Assembly: GCA_951230915.1 (NCBI GenBank) | Contig: OX579635.1 | Coordinates: 682,001-746,000 of the forward strand | DNA from: Antitrichia curtipendula | Lineage: Eukaryota; Streptophyta; Bryopsida; Hypnales; Leucodontaceae | DNA: 64,000 nt | Direction of reading: 5' to 3' | In this document: positions 34,656 through 46,212 of the stretch, one piece after another | Layout: every line of letters starts with the position of its first letter | Position numbering within the stretch: position 1 is the stretch's first letter | Notes under the pieces: generated by a model | What the model saw: the letters and a program-made list of their open reading frames with translations, nothing else | Database searches by the model: none | Told to the model about the DNA's origin: nothing | Made by a program: the position numbers and the translations under genes

Positions 34656-35278
34656 ATTTGCATTTTAGGGTTTTCCGGAACGGATTATCCGTATGTGGGC
34701 CCGTTGTCGCAACCAGGATTTTTGGTTTTCAGTTGTTTATCTAGAAAAGGGAACGGAAACTATCAATTAGTATCTAGGTTTTGTCTAAAAACAGCAGAGG
34801 ACGGAAAATTAGGAAAGACATTGAAATAGTGGAATAGTTGGAACGAATCCGATCCTAGCAGTGACACCTAGGAGCCGGATTTGAATTGGAACCTTGTCCG
34901 GAAGTAGTAGTGGACCGGATTGGGGGTAGAGAACCGGATTAGGGTTGGACTGGAATTGTAGGACCGGACCGGTAAACGTCATCATGACGACTTTTAGGTC
35001 AGGAGAGACTATAAAAGCCCAGGACCTCCTTAGTCACTCTCCATTTCCAAACACTATTTGGTGAGAGTATTCTTGGCGCTCCTCGTTTTCAAGCGTTGTG
35101 AGCGTGCGCGTGTATGTGTGAGCGGTAGAGGTGTGCTGCAGGGTAGGTTACCGGTAGCGTACCGATCGTTGTGCAGGTTTCCGGTTGAGATCGGAGAGAG
35201 AACGTGAGAACGGGACGTGCGGCTAGGACTGTGTGAGGTAGAAACGGAAAGGAACTCTTTTAGATCTAGTCTGTGTCC
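34656..35278 (+). promoter_or_regulatory. LTR-like leader of the second gag-like unit, with TATA box
   Basis: TGTCGCAACCAGG begins at about 34705, similar to the start of the first leader. A TATA box TATAAAAG lies at 35010 (305 bp in; 294 bp in the first copy), followed by CTCTCCATTTCCAAACAC and the ATG at 35279. The two leaders share layout but are clearly diverged, so they are not the two ends of one recent insertion. Confidence 0.5.
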
Positions 35279-36400
35279 ATGCCGCAGCTCAGGCGGAACA
35301 GACCAGGGCCATCCACGTCGTCGACTCCGGTCAAACTCCGGAAGGTCGTTCCGGTTCTCCCTTCAACAGAGGAAGAGATGGAGATGCTCCGGTTGGATCT
35401 CAACCGGATGGGGTGCCAGGGTTTGCTCGACAAACCCTGGGGTTTTAAGGATGAGCGGATGGTGAAGGAGATCCAGAGGAAGTGGACCAACCAGTTCGAC
35501 AACACAATCCGTTGTGTTCCGGCACAGTGGACGGAAGAGATCTGGAGAGAGGTTTACAAGTTCCGGGCAGGAGGCCACGGGATGGCAAACCGGAAGGACG
35601 AATACGTCCGGGGCAAGTTCCGAGGAGCGGTCAACCCCAAGGACGGATACGCGGTGGAAGACTGCATTGACGACCGACACCGGAAGCTATTGCAGTTTCT
35701 CATTCCGATCCTGCATCCGGAGAAGCCGACAAGGGTGACGATCACCCTCGGCAACACGATCTTTGGGGCTCTGAGCGGAGACCGGAAGGCGGACTGGGCC
35801 CGGATCATGTTTGATCTGGTGGCCCAGTTGGCAATGAGGGTCGGAAGGAGTAGGCCGACACCCGTGTGTCCCTACCTCTTCCACCTCTACGAGCAACACC
35901 AGCTCCTTTTGGACTCGGAAGAGAAGGAGTGGAAGGCCCAAAAAAATCTTCTGAAGTACGGAGAATCGGAAACGGATGAGGAAGAAGAGGAAACCGGATC
36001 CGAGACCGAAGAAGAAGAAGATGAAGAAGAGGCGGAGAGGCAGACCAAGCGGCACAAGACGACGTCTCCGACCGGAAGAGGATCTCCGCTCGGTGATAAG
36101 ATCGGAAAGGAGAAGACACCGGAAGGGGAGAAGGCAGGCTGTTCGAAGAAGGGACCTGCCGATCCGTTCGAGAAGCTGGTCAAGACCCTCTGCGACATCC
36201 GCGCAGATTGGGAGGCGAAGAGAATCGCCCTGCTCCAAATCGGAGAGTTGGTGCAGGCAGCACCGGACAGCAAATTGCCGGGAAAGGTAGCGGAGTGCAT
36301 CACCAATCCGGTCGAGATCCGGAAACAGGAAGCGGAGATCCGTCGACTTCAAGCAAGGTTGTCTTGTCGGACGGGTTTCCGGGTTTTGGTGACGTATTAG
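35279..36400 (+). CDS. Gag-like / putative plant transposon protein, copy B, 3' truncated
   Basis: Start ATG at 35279 (MPQLRRNRPGPS). It is homologous to copy A over the globular domain: shared blocks are CQGLLDKPW, GYAVEDCIDDRHRKLLQFLI and KPTRVTITLGNTIFGAL. Next come a highly acidic stretch (ETDEEEEETGSETEEEEDEE), a basic segment, and the beginning of the coiled coil (EIRKQEAEIRRLQARL). Similarity to copy A stops there (about 36355), and the last 15 codons before TAG at 36398 are unrelated, so the gene is cut by the sequence that follows. No internal stops, unlike copy A. Codons are rich in CCGGA/TCCGG words, as in copy A. Function is inferred only. Confidence 0.6.
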   Translation: MPQLRRNRPGPSTSSTPVKLRKVVPVLPSTEEEMEMLRLDLNRMGCQGLLDKPWGFKDERMVKEIQRKWTNQFDNTIRCVPAQWTEEIWREVYKFRAGGHGMANRKDEYVRGKFRGAVNPKDGYAVEDCIDDRHRKLLQFLIPILHPEKPTRVTITLGNTIFGALSGDRKADWARIMFDLVAQLAMRVGRSRPTPVCPYLFHLYEQHQLLLDSEEKEWKAQKNLLKYGESETDEEEEETGSETEEEEDEEEAERQTKRHKTTSPTGRGSPLGDKIGKEKTPEGEKAGCSKKGPADPFEKLVKTLCDIRADWEAKRIALLQIGELVQAAPDSKLPGKVAECITNPVEIRKQEAEIRRLQARLSCRTGFRVLVTY

Positions 36401-36561
36401 ACGTGTCGCGTCGCGTGTCGTGTATGACATGTGTCGAATATAGGCGACAAATGCGTCGCTAAAAATTTAGGGTTTGGAAGTTTTTTACTCCATGGTAAAT
36501 GGATTTGTCCTACGTGTCTGGTTGTCCGCAGTGACGTGGAAAGACTGAACCACGTCAGCTT

Positions 36562-36850
36562 GGGCGACTGCGGGTTAGGGCGAGTGCGGATCGGGGTAGG
36601 GCGACCACGGGTCTAAGAACCAGGGCGACTACGGCTTCTATAAGTGGGGCGACTTCGGGTCTGCATGGGCGACTTCGGGTCCAATGTCTATGGGCAACCG
36701 CGGGTGGAGGATGGGTTGGGCGACTTCGGGTTTCTAGTGTCTGGGCGACTGCGGGTACCCAGTGTGTGGGCGACTGCGGCTGCGTGTCTGGGGCGACTGC
36801 GGGTCCAAAGGCAACAGCGGTTGGGGGGGATTCAGGCGGCGACCGCGGGT
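36562..36850 (+). repeat. GGCGACNNCGGGT motif cluster, left of hAT gene
   Basis: About 13 copies of GGCGACTGCGGGT / GGCGACTTCGGGT at irregular 20-35 bp spacing, all in plus orientation. A matching cluster lies on the other side of the hAT gene (41361-41496). The two could be subterminal repeats of that element. Confidence 0.8.
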
Positions 36851-37348
36851 GGCCTCTGCTGTAATTGAACATGACATCTATTAAAATCTTCTTAAAACTA
36901 CATGCTTAAAAAGCATTACATTGGCCGCTTATTCATAACGGCTTATACAATTTGCAATTTTGAAAAATATACCTCATGAAATGTAGAATTCAATTCCTCT
37001 CATTTGAACGAATGCACAAAATCCAATACAGGTCCACAATAATTATTATAATTATATTAATAACTCATATATATATATGGGTTAGGTCCGGGGTATACAA
37101 ATGAAGTTGTAATTGCATTGCACTTCCTACTACTTTGTTATGGTCACCATTCCAATGCTTGTGAAAGTCTACACACTCCAAAAAAATTCAAACCTTCCTA
37201 TATGTTTCTCAGCCTCACATACTTTAATATGAGGATGTACAAAAAAGTCACACATAAACTATTAATCTATTATAATCTTCATCTACAAGTTTCCGATACA
37301 AAAAAACGTATGTTGAATCCTTACAATAGTACTATACTATCTCCACAT
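36851..37348. other. AT-rich spacer, 3' side of hAT gene
   Basis: AT-rich, with an (AT)n run near 37066-37078. No gene recognised. Confidence 0.4.
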
Positions 37349-40300
37349 CTATTCACTAGGATCAAAGTCGTCATCATTTGACACTTCATCGGCGTTGGGG
37401 TCTGTATCTTCATGCGACTCGTCCCTATTCTCGTTGTCGGTCGAGCTCTCGTTCTCGTCTTCTTCTCTTGACACTGGTATGTTTCGTACCTCTTGTTCTA
37501 CCTCTGAATTCAGATTCCGCACTTCAGTATCTACACCGGCAACGCCCTCTGTTTGCACCAGTCGTTTCGTGCGCCTCAACACGTCCGCGGTTCCATCAGT
37601 GCTGGGTGTACGGTGTCGCCCTCCTCCACTTGATTGACCGACATTTTGATTGGAACATTCCGCCCCCATGCTGAACCGTTGGACAACTTGATTTGGACGT
37701 TTAGGATTTCTATGGACCACCTCATGAACCCTCCTAATACGCTTCCTTCTTCCATTGTTGTATCTACGCGTGCCCAATGATGATGCCCCTGGGGCTAACG
37801 TTGATGAAGGTTGAGTGGATTGCGGAGCTGAGGCATGGACTTCCTCATCAATGGTCCGTGGTGGACCTCGATGCACCGGCGGCCTTGGCAGATGGGTTGG
37901 AATAGACCTTGTGACCGTAGCCACGCTCTGACTTGCTCCTCGATTTAAGGGTGCATTACGATTCAAATTCAGAATAGCTTGTAGAGGCACATCTGAATCG
38001 TACTCCACCGTTTCTATTATTCGGGTGGTATGCGCATTCACTACTACAGGAATTGGGCACCCCTCACGTACAACCTCATCAATGTGTACTGCCTCTTCTT
38101 CTCTTTCACTTTCCACAATAACTCGTGCAGCGCTCCGGAGATTTATTGGCATCCTTGAAGACGGATGTGCTAGTACTGGAGATCTTGCAGGCTCTTCTAG
38201 TGCAGGCACTGGATTTTGTACGCCTTCGTTGTTGTCATCAAAAGTTCTTTCCCTCGGTAGCGGTGAATATGCGGTTGGAGCTTCATCCCATGCAAAGACG
38301 CGATTCCGTTTTGGTGTACGTAGGGGCTCCTCTTCACCAGAATTGTTCTCATCATTACCATCCGTAAAAGTGTGGCTGTAACGTCGTCTTGGCGGGAGGT
38401 CAACAGCAGCAGGCATCATTCCAATCCAAGGATTTTCATGCAAGTGCTCTTCTTCCTCCATACGATTATCAGCAGTCCAACCAAATCTAGAAACCACGTC
38501 ATCTTCGTCACCTGAAGACAATGCCTCCTCGTTCTCTTCCTCGATATCTCCATCCATAAGGTACTTATCGTAAAAAAGGGCAGGATTGTGTCCACGTTTC
38601 TCATGTTCGAGCTTGCTGTTGGCGTAAATATACACCAATGCCTCCGCCTTGGATGTGGCCAGGCGATTTCGCACTTTACTGTGTACAAACAAATACATGC
38701 TCCAATTCCTTTCGCATGAAGATGCTGAGCATGTCAAAGATAGAATTCTCTTTGCAATTTTCGGGAGAGCATTACCACCCACATGGTTCCACCACTGATG
38801 GGGCAGTAGTGTACCTTGAGTGATATCAGGAGCCTCCATCAAAGGGTCAAATGGACCTGTCTTTTCTTTGAATTCCACAAGCTCACTCATTGCCTCCATG
38901 GGTGACACTCCCAATGGCTCGCTGAGTTTTCGTATGACTCGATTCAAGGCAGATTTGACCTCGCCATTGTTTTGAATGGTTGCTATATCAAGCAAATATG
39001 GGTTCAATAGTGCACCTGCATAGTGCAAATCTGTGAGCATCAATTTCCAACGAGCGTTAAATTGCTTCTCGTACTTGTCTGCAATCGCGGGGTCTAGAAA
39101 AAAAGGCTCATTCCTCAAAAAGTACACGTGCTCTTTCAAGCTCTACATCACCATCAAAGCTTTGGGCATTGCCGGGATCTTCCCATCAAACACTCGAAGA
39201 GCAACGAGCACAGGCTGTACCATGTGCAGAAAATTCTCACATTTCACCCAGAACGCTTCTGAAAGAATGTTTTGTCTTGCACGCACGGCTCGTCTTTGAA
39301 CTATGTATCCATTCTTCCGCTGAAACAAACTCATCTCAAAAGGCGCATACGTCTCATCCAAAATCACGTTGTGCAATGCCTTCTTGCAATCCACGAGACG
39401 ATCTACCATGAGGAAGTTGCAAGCAAACCGCGTTAAGGCAGGGAGTCTCAACACCTTGTTCGGTGAATATTTCCGAAACAGAGCCAAAGTGCACCTGCAT
39501 AGTGCAAATCTGTGAGCACCAATTTCCAACGAGCGTCAAACTGCTTCTCGTACTTGTCTGCAATCGCGGGGTCTAGAAAAAAAGGCTCATTCCTCAAAGA
39601 GTACACGTGCTCTTTCAAGCTCTACATCACCATCAAAGCTTTGGGCATTGCCGGGATCTTCCCATCAAACACTCAAAGAACAACGAGCACAGGCTGTACC
39701 ATGTGTGCAGAAAATTCTCACATTTCACCCAGAACGCTTCTGAAAGAATGTTTTGTCTTGCACGCACGGCTCGTCTTTGAACTATGTATCCATTCTTCTG
39801 CTGAAACAAACTCATCTCAAAAGGCGCATACGTCTCATCCAAAATCACGTTGTGCAACGCCTTCTTGCAATCCACGAGACGATCTACCATGAGGAAGTTG
39901 CAAGCAAACCGCGTTAAGGCAGGGAGTCTCAACACCTTGTTCGGTGAATATTTCCGAAACAGAGCCAAAGTGAACTGATATTTTTTGATGAACGTGCAAA
40001 TTTTCCTACAGTCCTCCACCAATTCAGTCACCTTCTTTTCCTTTCCCCAGTCTTCCAAAAGTAAATCCAAAATGTGTGCTGCGCACCCTTGTTTATACAT
40101 GTGAGGATACATTTCTTGCAACCTTGTCATGGCCCTTGTCATTACTGCGGCATTGTCCGTACATAGTTGAACAATGTTTGCTGGTCCAACCTGGTCTATG
40201 TATTGTGCCATAATATCCGTAGTGTAGGCAATGTCCTTCCTCACCCCTGTGCTATCCACCGAGCCCAAAAAAACATCCCCAGCAGGACATACGAGCATCA

Positions 40301-41105
40301 TATTCAACAAAGGACGAGTATTGGTATCAGACCATCCATCTGAACAAATAGTCGCTCCATACTGATCAATAGAGTTCCTCGTCCGCTGGGAGACCATGTT
40401 CTCTACAGCTGCCTTTTTCACATCTATCATTTTTGTGCGCACTGCATTGTATGATGGCGGTTGATACACAAATCCAGCTATAGCGGTTTCCTTCACTGCA
40501 TATATAAACGCAGGATGTCGCACGACGTTAAAGGCTATGTTGGCTTCATAAAAAAAGGAAGCCCACATTTTATCTAACTTCTGTCGAAGGGCCAATTGTA
40601 ATGCTTCATCCATACTTCTTTGACGGGAAATGGAAGGCACATTCCTCCTTCTCTCCACTATCGCTGGAGTAGAATCTACTGAGTCTGGATTAGAAGTCGA
40701 TGGTTCATTCGTACGACTAGGGTCCCCGGACCCTTCAAAATCCACCTCCACTTCAGGCCCAACAAGGGGCCCAACAACACCATCATCTGCATTGAGTGCA
40801 ATCGGCGCATCGTACATTTCTTCGTAGCTCATGAATTTTGGAACAACCCCCATACAGTTCCTAAATTTTTCCAATACGTTTGGAGGGATACGTTGACAGA
40901 GATCCTGTCTACGTGTGGCGCCAAATCCAAAGTGAGTCAATGCCCTCTTCCGTACAAATACTGTGCTCCACCCACAGAATCTGCATTTCTTTGGATACAA
41001 GGAGGCATCACCTTCAGTGCACGTTATGAGCCAAGGGTCCCACTCCTTTGTGGCCCTACGTGTATCATTAGCAGGCGTTGTCCTCCCACCACCTCGGCCA
41101 ACCAT
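37349..41105 (-). pseudogene. hAT-family transposase with BED finger, DUF659 and C-terminal dimerisation domain, broken
   Basis: Start ATG at 41105 (MVGRGGGRTTPAND). Order: BED-type zinc finger (CRFCGW ... THFGF), acidic linker, DUF659-type hAT core (QYGATICSDGWSDTNTRPLL, VQLCTDNAAVMTRAM, CAAHILDLLLEDWG), then the region duplicated in tandem (39971-39490 and 39490-39011). The hAT dimerisation domain follows (WWNHVGGNALPKIAKRILSL, SCERNWSMYLFVHSKVRNRL), then a long acidic, low-complexity tail of about 430 residues ending at 37349. Breaks: a 2-bp GT insertion in the upstream duplicate (about 39707) that shifts the frame to a stop at 39633, and an in-frame TAG (39145-39143) in the other copy, after which the frame continues. 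No 8-bp target duplication or terminal repeats found. Confidence 0.85.
39011..39971. repeat. 480-bp direct tandem duplication inside the hAT gene
   Basis: 39011-39489 and 39490-39970 are nearly identical (offset 479 bp, then 481 after a GT insertion in the second copy). The junction reads AAAGTGCACC; the outer flanks are AATAGTGCACC and AAAGTGAACT, so AGTG is shared at both breakpoints. High identity implies a recent event. It would insert about 160 residues into the transposase between the DUF659 core and the dimerisation domain. Confidence 0.92.
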
Positions 41106-41360
41106 CTTGCAGATCTGCAATGGGTCTCACAGAAAAATTACTTTATCGAAAAAAACGGACCAATCAAAAGAAGTAATGACAAAGCCACCCGCCAAGAGTG
41201 GTCCTATGAACCTCTCAAAGCTAGATTGTTGCCCTCCGAAGAACCTAAATGTCCGCAAGAAGCCTCTTTAGAGGATTCAAGACAAGAGCTTTATCACCGG
41301 AGCAAGATGGGAGGCAATGGCTGCCCTTCAGGCTTTATAGTCCAAGAGGGGTTGTGGGTG

Positions 41361-41496
41361 AGGGCGACCTCGGGTACAGGCTGAGGGGGTGACCGCGGGT
41401 CCAATAGGGCGACCGCAGGTCCCATGAAGGGCGACTTCGGGTGCCCGCCAGGCGACTGCACGTCCTTTTCTGGGGCGACCGCGACTCCAGTAGAAT
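41361..41496 (+). repeat. GGCGACNNCGGGT motif cluster, right of hAT gene
   Basis: Six copies (GGCGACCTCGGGT, TGACCGCGGGT, GGCGACCGCAGGT, GGCGACTTCGGGT and two weaker), plus orientation, starting 250 bp upstream of the hAT start codon. Confidence 0.8.
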
Positions 41497-43206
41497 GCGA
41501 CCATGGTCCATGGGTAAGCATGTGTGCAATTTTTTTTTCCTTTTTAGGGCCGCTTGTGGAGCTCTGTGGATATATAAATTTTATTTATAATGGTGCCCGG
41601 GAGAAAAAGTTATGCCAAAAATAGAGTTTGGCGGGCAACACAAAAAAATCACAAAAAGTCAAAATAAATTTCTTAAATATTTTTTCCAAAATCTATGTCT
41701 TTTTGTGTACATTTGAAGCTTTGATTCATTCTATTTGGACTAAAAATGAAAAAGTTATGGACAATCTTAGCTTTTCGGGCAATCTAAGCATCTTCTTGAA
41801 AAAATAACTTTTAGGATTCATTTTTTAATGGAATTTTTTTCAATTTTCAGAAAAAAATTGTTAGACAAGGTTGAATTTGCTTGCTAGAACAATCTCACCG
41901 TTCGGATTATGGTATTTCAATTTTGCCTTCGAGCTATTAACGATTTAGTTATTCCTTCAATCTTGAACCTACTTCTATTTAACAATTTTTTAATGAGTGA
42001 AAATTTAGTGTTTCTTTCTTGAATTTTTTTCCCTAGATTCTCAACTAAATTATTCAACATATAATCTTAGAAAATCAAAATCAGCAATACAAAAAATTTA
42101 AGTTAAATAGGTTCAAAGCCCATAAATCTAGTCAAGCAAGCTGCAAAAAAACTTGTTTTCTTCACTTTGAATGCAAATATCTTGCAATCTATGTGGTCAA
42201 AGTTTCTGAAATTTCTTGCATACATTCTTATACTAGTCTAGTATAAGATCCTACGGTTAGATATGCAAAAAAAAACAATTTTTATATTTTTTTGCTCTTT
42301 GCAATAGAAGTGGCAGTTTTAAGTGTGTTTTGATGGAAAAAAGACCTCAGGGCTTTAGGGGTTAATCCACAAATCACCCTTAAAGTGATTTTTGGGCATT
42401 TCTTGTAGTTTTTTACTGCTGTGAATTTCATGAATTCAAATGGCATTTCTTGATCTTGAGTCTACCTAATGCTTGGCACGCTTGTTACATACATTTTTTA
42501 TTCCAATTGGAATATTTGAAATAATGCTAATTTTTACTATTTTATAGCAATATGAACTTTGGGCCTATAAGTATGGTTTGTTATGTCTCCCATTTTAGCA
42601 TGGCACGTCAACTTCGATGTACATAATGATGTTATTAATCATAATATAATTCTATGGTGAAAATGTAAGATATTTTGAATATATTCTGTATGACATATGG
42701 AGTTTCTTCATTATTTCCTAAAAAATGCATAGTAATTTCAAATTCTAAAAAGAAAGACACATGCTCCACGTGTAAGGGCAAAACAAAACATAACAACATC
42801 ACTTATGAGTTGGAAGATTACAATGTTTGATCATAACCATGTTCAAATTTTAAACCAATTTGATATCTTTTAATTTTTTTTTCCCGTGTTCTACTTGAAG
42901 AAGTGGCCTCTTTAAAGATGGTCGGTTTTAAATGGCATAACATGTTGAACTACAATCAATTTATGTGTAATGAAATTGTAGTCCACAAATTTTGTAATTT
43001 AAATTCTGATGTGATTTTTCTCCAACCTCTAATGTACAAGAGCCCTATTTCCTAGAGCCTTATATCCAAGAGCCCTCAACAATAGAAAATCAAGATTTGA
43101 AATGGACAAATTTGCATTAAATCATGAATATCAAATACATAATCCGCGGGTATATATACATGTTTACAAAAGCATATAGTCCTACAACAATTGCAACTAA
43201 TCAAAA
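41497..43206. other. AT-rich stretch without recognised genes
   Basis: No open frame of note. Part of it (about 41890-41975) is a diverged copy of sequence at 46228-46305, immediately before the 114-bp array. Confidence 0.45.
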
Positions 43207-44655
43207 TCATGCAATATCCTTCTTGTCCTTCTCTTCTCTTTTCTTTTTCTCGGATTCCAGCTCGACCATCACCTCGTTCTCTACCCTCTTCAGATATGCG
43301 ATGTTACATTGCCCGAAGCTCTTAAAGTAACCTTGCCTCCAAGCTTTTCTCCACGATTTGGATAAATCAATGTGTTGGTTCAACTGATGCACGCTTTGTT
43401 GCAAATTCTCTTCCAACGAGAGACAAGTAGCTAACTTCTTCTTCAAGTCGGCTACTTCTGCTTGCGGTGTCCTATATAGCTTATCTACATCTTGAGCGTC
43501 GAATTCGGAGACACGATCAAGAGGGGCCCGATCCCCGATTTCGGTCAGGTGATTTATCCTTGACCGTCCTTCCTCCACACTTCTCTTTGCAGTAATGTAC
43601 CGATCTTCTTCCATCCTGCAATCTTCTATAATTTTGGAAAGCCAAGCCTTGGCTTCCTCACTACCGCCAGCGCTAGGCCCTCCGTCTGGACCACCGGAAA
43701 ATTCCCGGTAAAATGCCTCCAGGTCTGCTATCTCTCTAGCTTGCACGACCAAACGGGTTTGCCTACTTTCAATTTTTGCTTGGAGGGTGGACACATATTC
43801 ACCATCAAAAGTTTCCACAGTCTTCTTTTTGTAATTTTGACATGCTTCCTCTGTCCTTGCCAAATCTTCAAGAAGCTGATGAAGTTTCTCTTTGTAAAAC
43901 TGTTTTTTGGCTTTCGTGGTATCTCGACGATAGGAACCTTCAACGTGTTCTTCCATTGCCGGTACTTCTTCCACCCAAGGCAATGCCAACAAAGGCGGCA
44001 CCACCTCCTCCTCCTCTGTTTCGATCTCTCCATCCAGTCTATCAAGTGCTTTTATTTGGATGCATGCGAACACATGTTGCAATACTTCATCATTTTCGGG
44101 ATGATGAACCTGAAGTGGGGTAACATCCAATGGGATTACTTCCATTGCACCTATAGAAGTGCCCGAGGTAAGTTCTTCATCTGAGCTTTCTTCGCTAGCT
44201 GAACTCGCATGAGTTGACTACACTTATTCTTCATCCGCCACCCCTGTTTGGATCAACTTCTTCTTTCCTAGCCCGTCCCATGGATTAGCGGAGGGACCCG
44301 CCCTCGGAATGTCTTTGGCTCTTGGAATGGTGATAAGCTTCGATGCCTTAATGGTAGTCCAATCTACCGTTCGCGCCAAGACTAGCTCTGCATACACCAT
44401 TTGACAAATGAACAACGGGACCTCGCTTCTGACCACTGTTCGTGTGTTGTACAAATGTCGATGCACTTCGATACAACGTTGCACAAATGCGACATCCTTG
44501 CAATAATGTAGATTTGCAGCATTCATCTTTAGATGCAACTTGTGTCGATGAAGAGGGAACAACTTGTCAATATGGCACCACTCCACAAACTTCTTGCAAA
44601 TCACCATCGTCCAATCTCCGTTGATTCGATCCCAACCTTGAATGCCACAGCCCCT
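43207..44655 (-). pseudogene. Gag-like / putative plant transposon protein relic, copy C
   Basis: The 5' part (44607-44224) reads ICKKFVEWCHIDKLFP, then a region resembling the second half of the globular domain of copies A and B (RCIEVHRHLYNTRTVVRSEV ... FICQMVYAELVLARTVDW). In-frame TAA (44226-44224) and TAG (44220-44218) follow. The same frame then continues 312 codons to 43207 as an acidic linker and a long coiled coil (KAKKQFYKEKLHQLLEDLAR onward), ending in a Lys/Glu-rich tail. The order domain, acidic linker, coiled coil matches copy A. Further 5' the frame is lost near 44630-44660. Similarity to A and B is weak at sequence level but consistent in layout. Confidence 0.5.
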
Positions 44656-44900
44656 GGATTAAGAAGGATGCGACGGTTTCTATGTTGGCTATCTCCTTTT
44701 TTCTTAATCTTTTTCGTGTTAGCGTCCACCGTGGATGATTTCAACCTTGGGAACTCCACCAAAAAAAAGATAGTTCGGTGACGCAAATTTGGTAGCAATT
44801 ACAAGCTCCAAAATCCCAGAACACGAGCACGCATTCAGCCGCTCTGAGACGGATGAAAGACAGTGCGCAGCGCTGGAATCGAAAGTGACGAGAATGGGAG

Positions 44901-45420
44901 GGGGCGACCTCTTATGTACCCGAAGTCGCGTTGGGCGAGTACGGATCCGGGCGCGTACGTAAGACAAGGCGACCGCGGGACCAGGGCGACCGCGGGTTCA
45001 GGGCGACCGCGGGTTCAGGGCGACCGCGGGTTCAGGGCGACCGCGGATTCAGGAGGGAAGAAATTCAAGTTTTGAATTTCATGAACTTCAAAGCCTGGGC
45101 GACCGCAGGTGAGACGACTGCGGATCCGGGAGGGAGGGAAAATTCAAGTTTTAAATTCACAGAATCCAAGTTAGGAGCGACCGCAGGTAGGGTGACCTCG
45201 GGTCCAGGAAGGAAGGAAATTCAAGTTTCAAATTCCCAGAATCCAAGGTGGGGGCGACCGCAGGTGGGGCGACCTCTTGTCCAGGAAGGAAGGAAATTCA
45301 AGTTTGAAATTCATGGAATCCAAGGCAGGGGCGACCGCGAGTGGGGCGACCTCTTGTCCAGGAAGGAGGGAAATTCAAGTTTGAAATTCATGGAATCCAG
45401 GGCATGGTGACCACGGGTAG
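44901..45420 (+). repeat. GGCGAC-motif tandem repeats (17-bp, then 77-bp units)
   Basis: 44968-45052 holds five units of 17 bp (GGCGACCGCGGGTTCAG). From about 45095 a 76-78 bp unit follows: GACCGC recurs at 45101, 45179, 45256 and 45333, with a weaker copy at 45409. Each 77-bp unit has a pair of motifs (GGCGACCGCAGGT then GGCGACCTCTTGTCC) plus an AAATTCAAGTTTGAAATTC spacer. The CTCTTGTC wording is shared with the 114-bp satellite. Confidence 0.88.
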
Positions 45421-45848
45421 AGAGATCAAAATCTTTCACTTCCTAAATCTAATTTTGGAAGCTCATGGTACACTTTGAAATGAATTTTGAGAAAAATATA
45501 TCAACTACCACAATTAAAAATTTAGTAAGGTTCTACAAGACCACTAAGATTTTTCATCACCAAAATGTGGAAGATAGGCCATGTAGGGTCTAATGGATGG
45601 AGGTTTAGTAAATCCATTCCCCATTTTATTACTTTCTCCTCCACCATTCATTTTAGTCATGTACCATTTACTTCATTTTATTCAAAATTACATATAAAGG
45701 GAAAGGCCGTTGAATTGGAAAAAATTCACAATGAAAAATAAAATATGGATGTCACTTCTATATATTTAGGTGACTTCCTCATAAAGAAGCAAAAGAAGTC
45801 GGATTACATAACTCTAGGCATGGCATACAAAATTAATAAACTTGGTAT

Positions 45849-45877
45849 TAGGGTCTAGGGTCTAGGGTCTAGGGTTT
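45849..45877. repeat. Telomere-like interstitial run (TCTAGGG)n
   Basis: Three TCTAGGG units followed by TTTGAG, a variant of the plant telomere word TTTAGGG. Confidence 0.6.
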
Positions 45878-45994
45878 GAGAAGACCTTTTACATTGCACC
45901 AAATTATAATTCACTATTGACATTGTATTACTTTGCTATTCACTTGTACATGCCTTAGGCCTTTCAATTAGGTGTTTAATGGACAATTGTCCTT

Positions 45995-46212
45995 TAGGGA
46001 TTTATGCTATCATTTTGAAATGCAAATTCAACAAATCGACTTGTCAAAGGACTTATGCTATCATTTTGGAATGCAATTTCAACAAATCGACTTGTCAAAG
46101 GATTTATGCTATCATTTTGGAAAGCAAGTTCAACAAATCGACTTGTCAAAGGATTTATGCTATCATTTTGGAATGCAATTTCAACAAATCGACTTGTCAA
46201 AGGATTTAATTT
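45995..46212. repeat. 51-bp tandem repeat (about 4 units)
   Basis: Unit starts GATTTATGCTATCATTTTGG and ends ATCGACTTGTCAAAG; copies near 45998, 46048, 46099 and 46150. The 51-bp length is a multiple of 3, so reading frames stay open by default. Confidence 0.9.

Noticed and set aside
37378..38823. Plus-strand frames opposite the hAT C-terminus
   Set aside because: They are shadows of the minus-strand coding sequence.
36356..41640. Terminal inverted repeats and 8-bp target duplication for the hAT element
   Set aside because: I compared both flanks and found no convincing inverted ends, so the element limits are left open.
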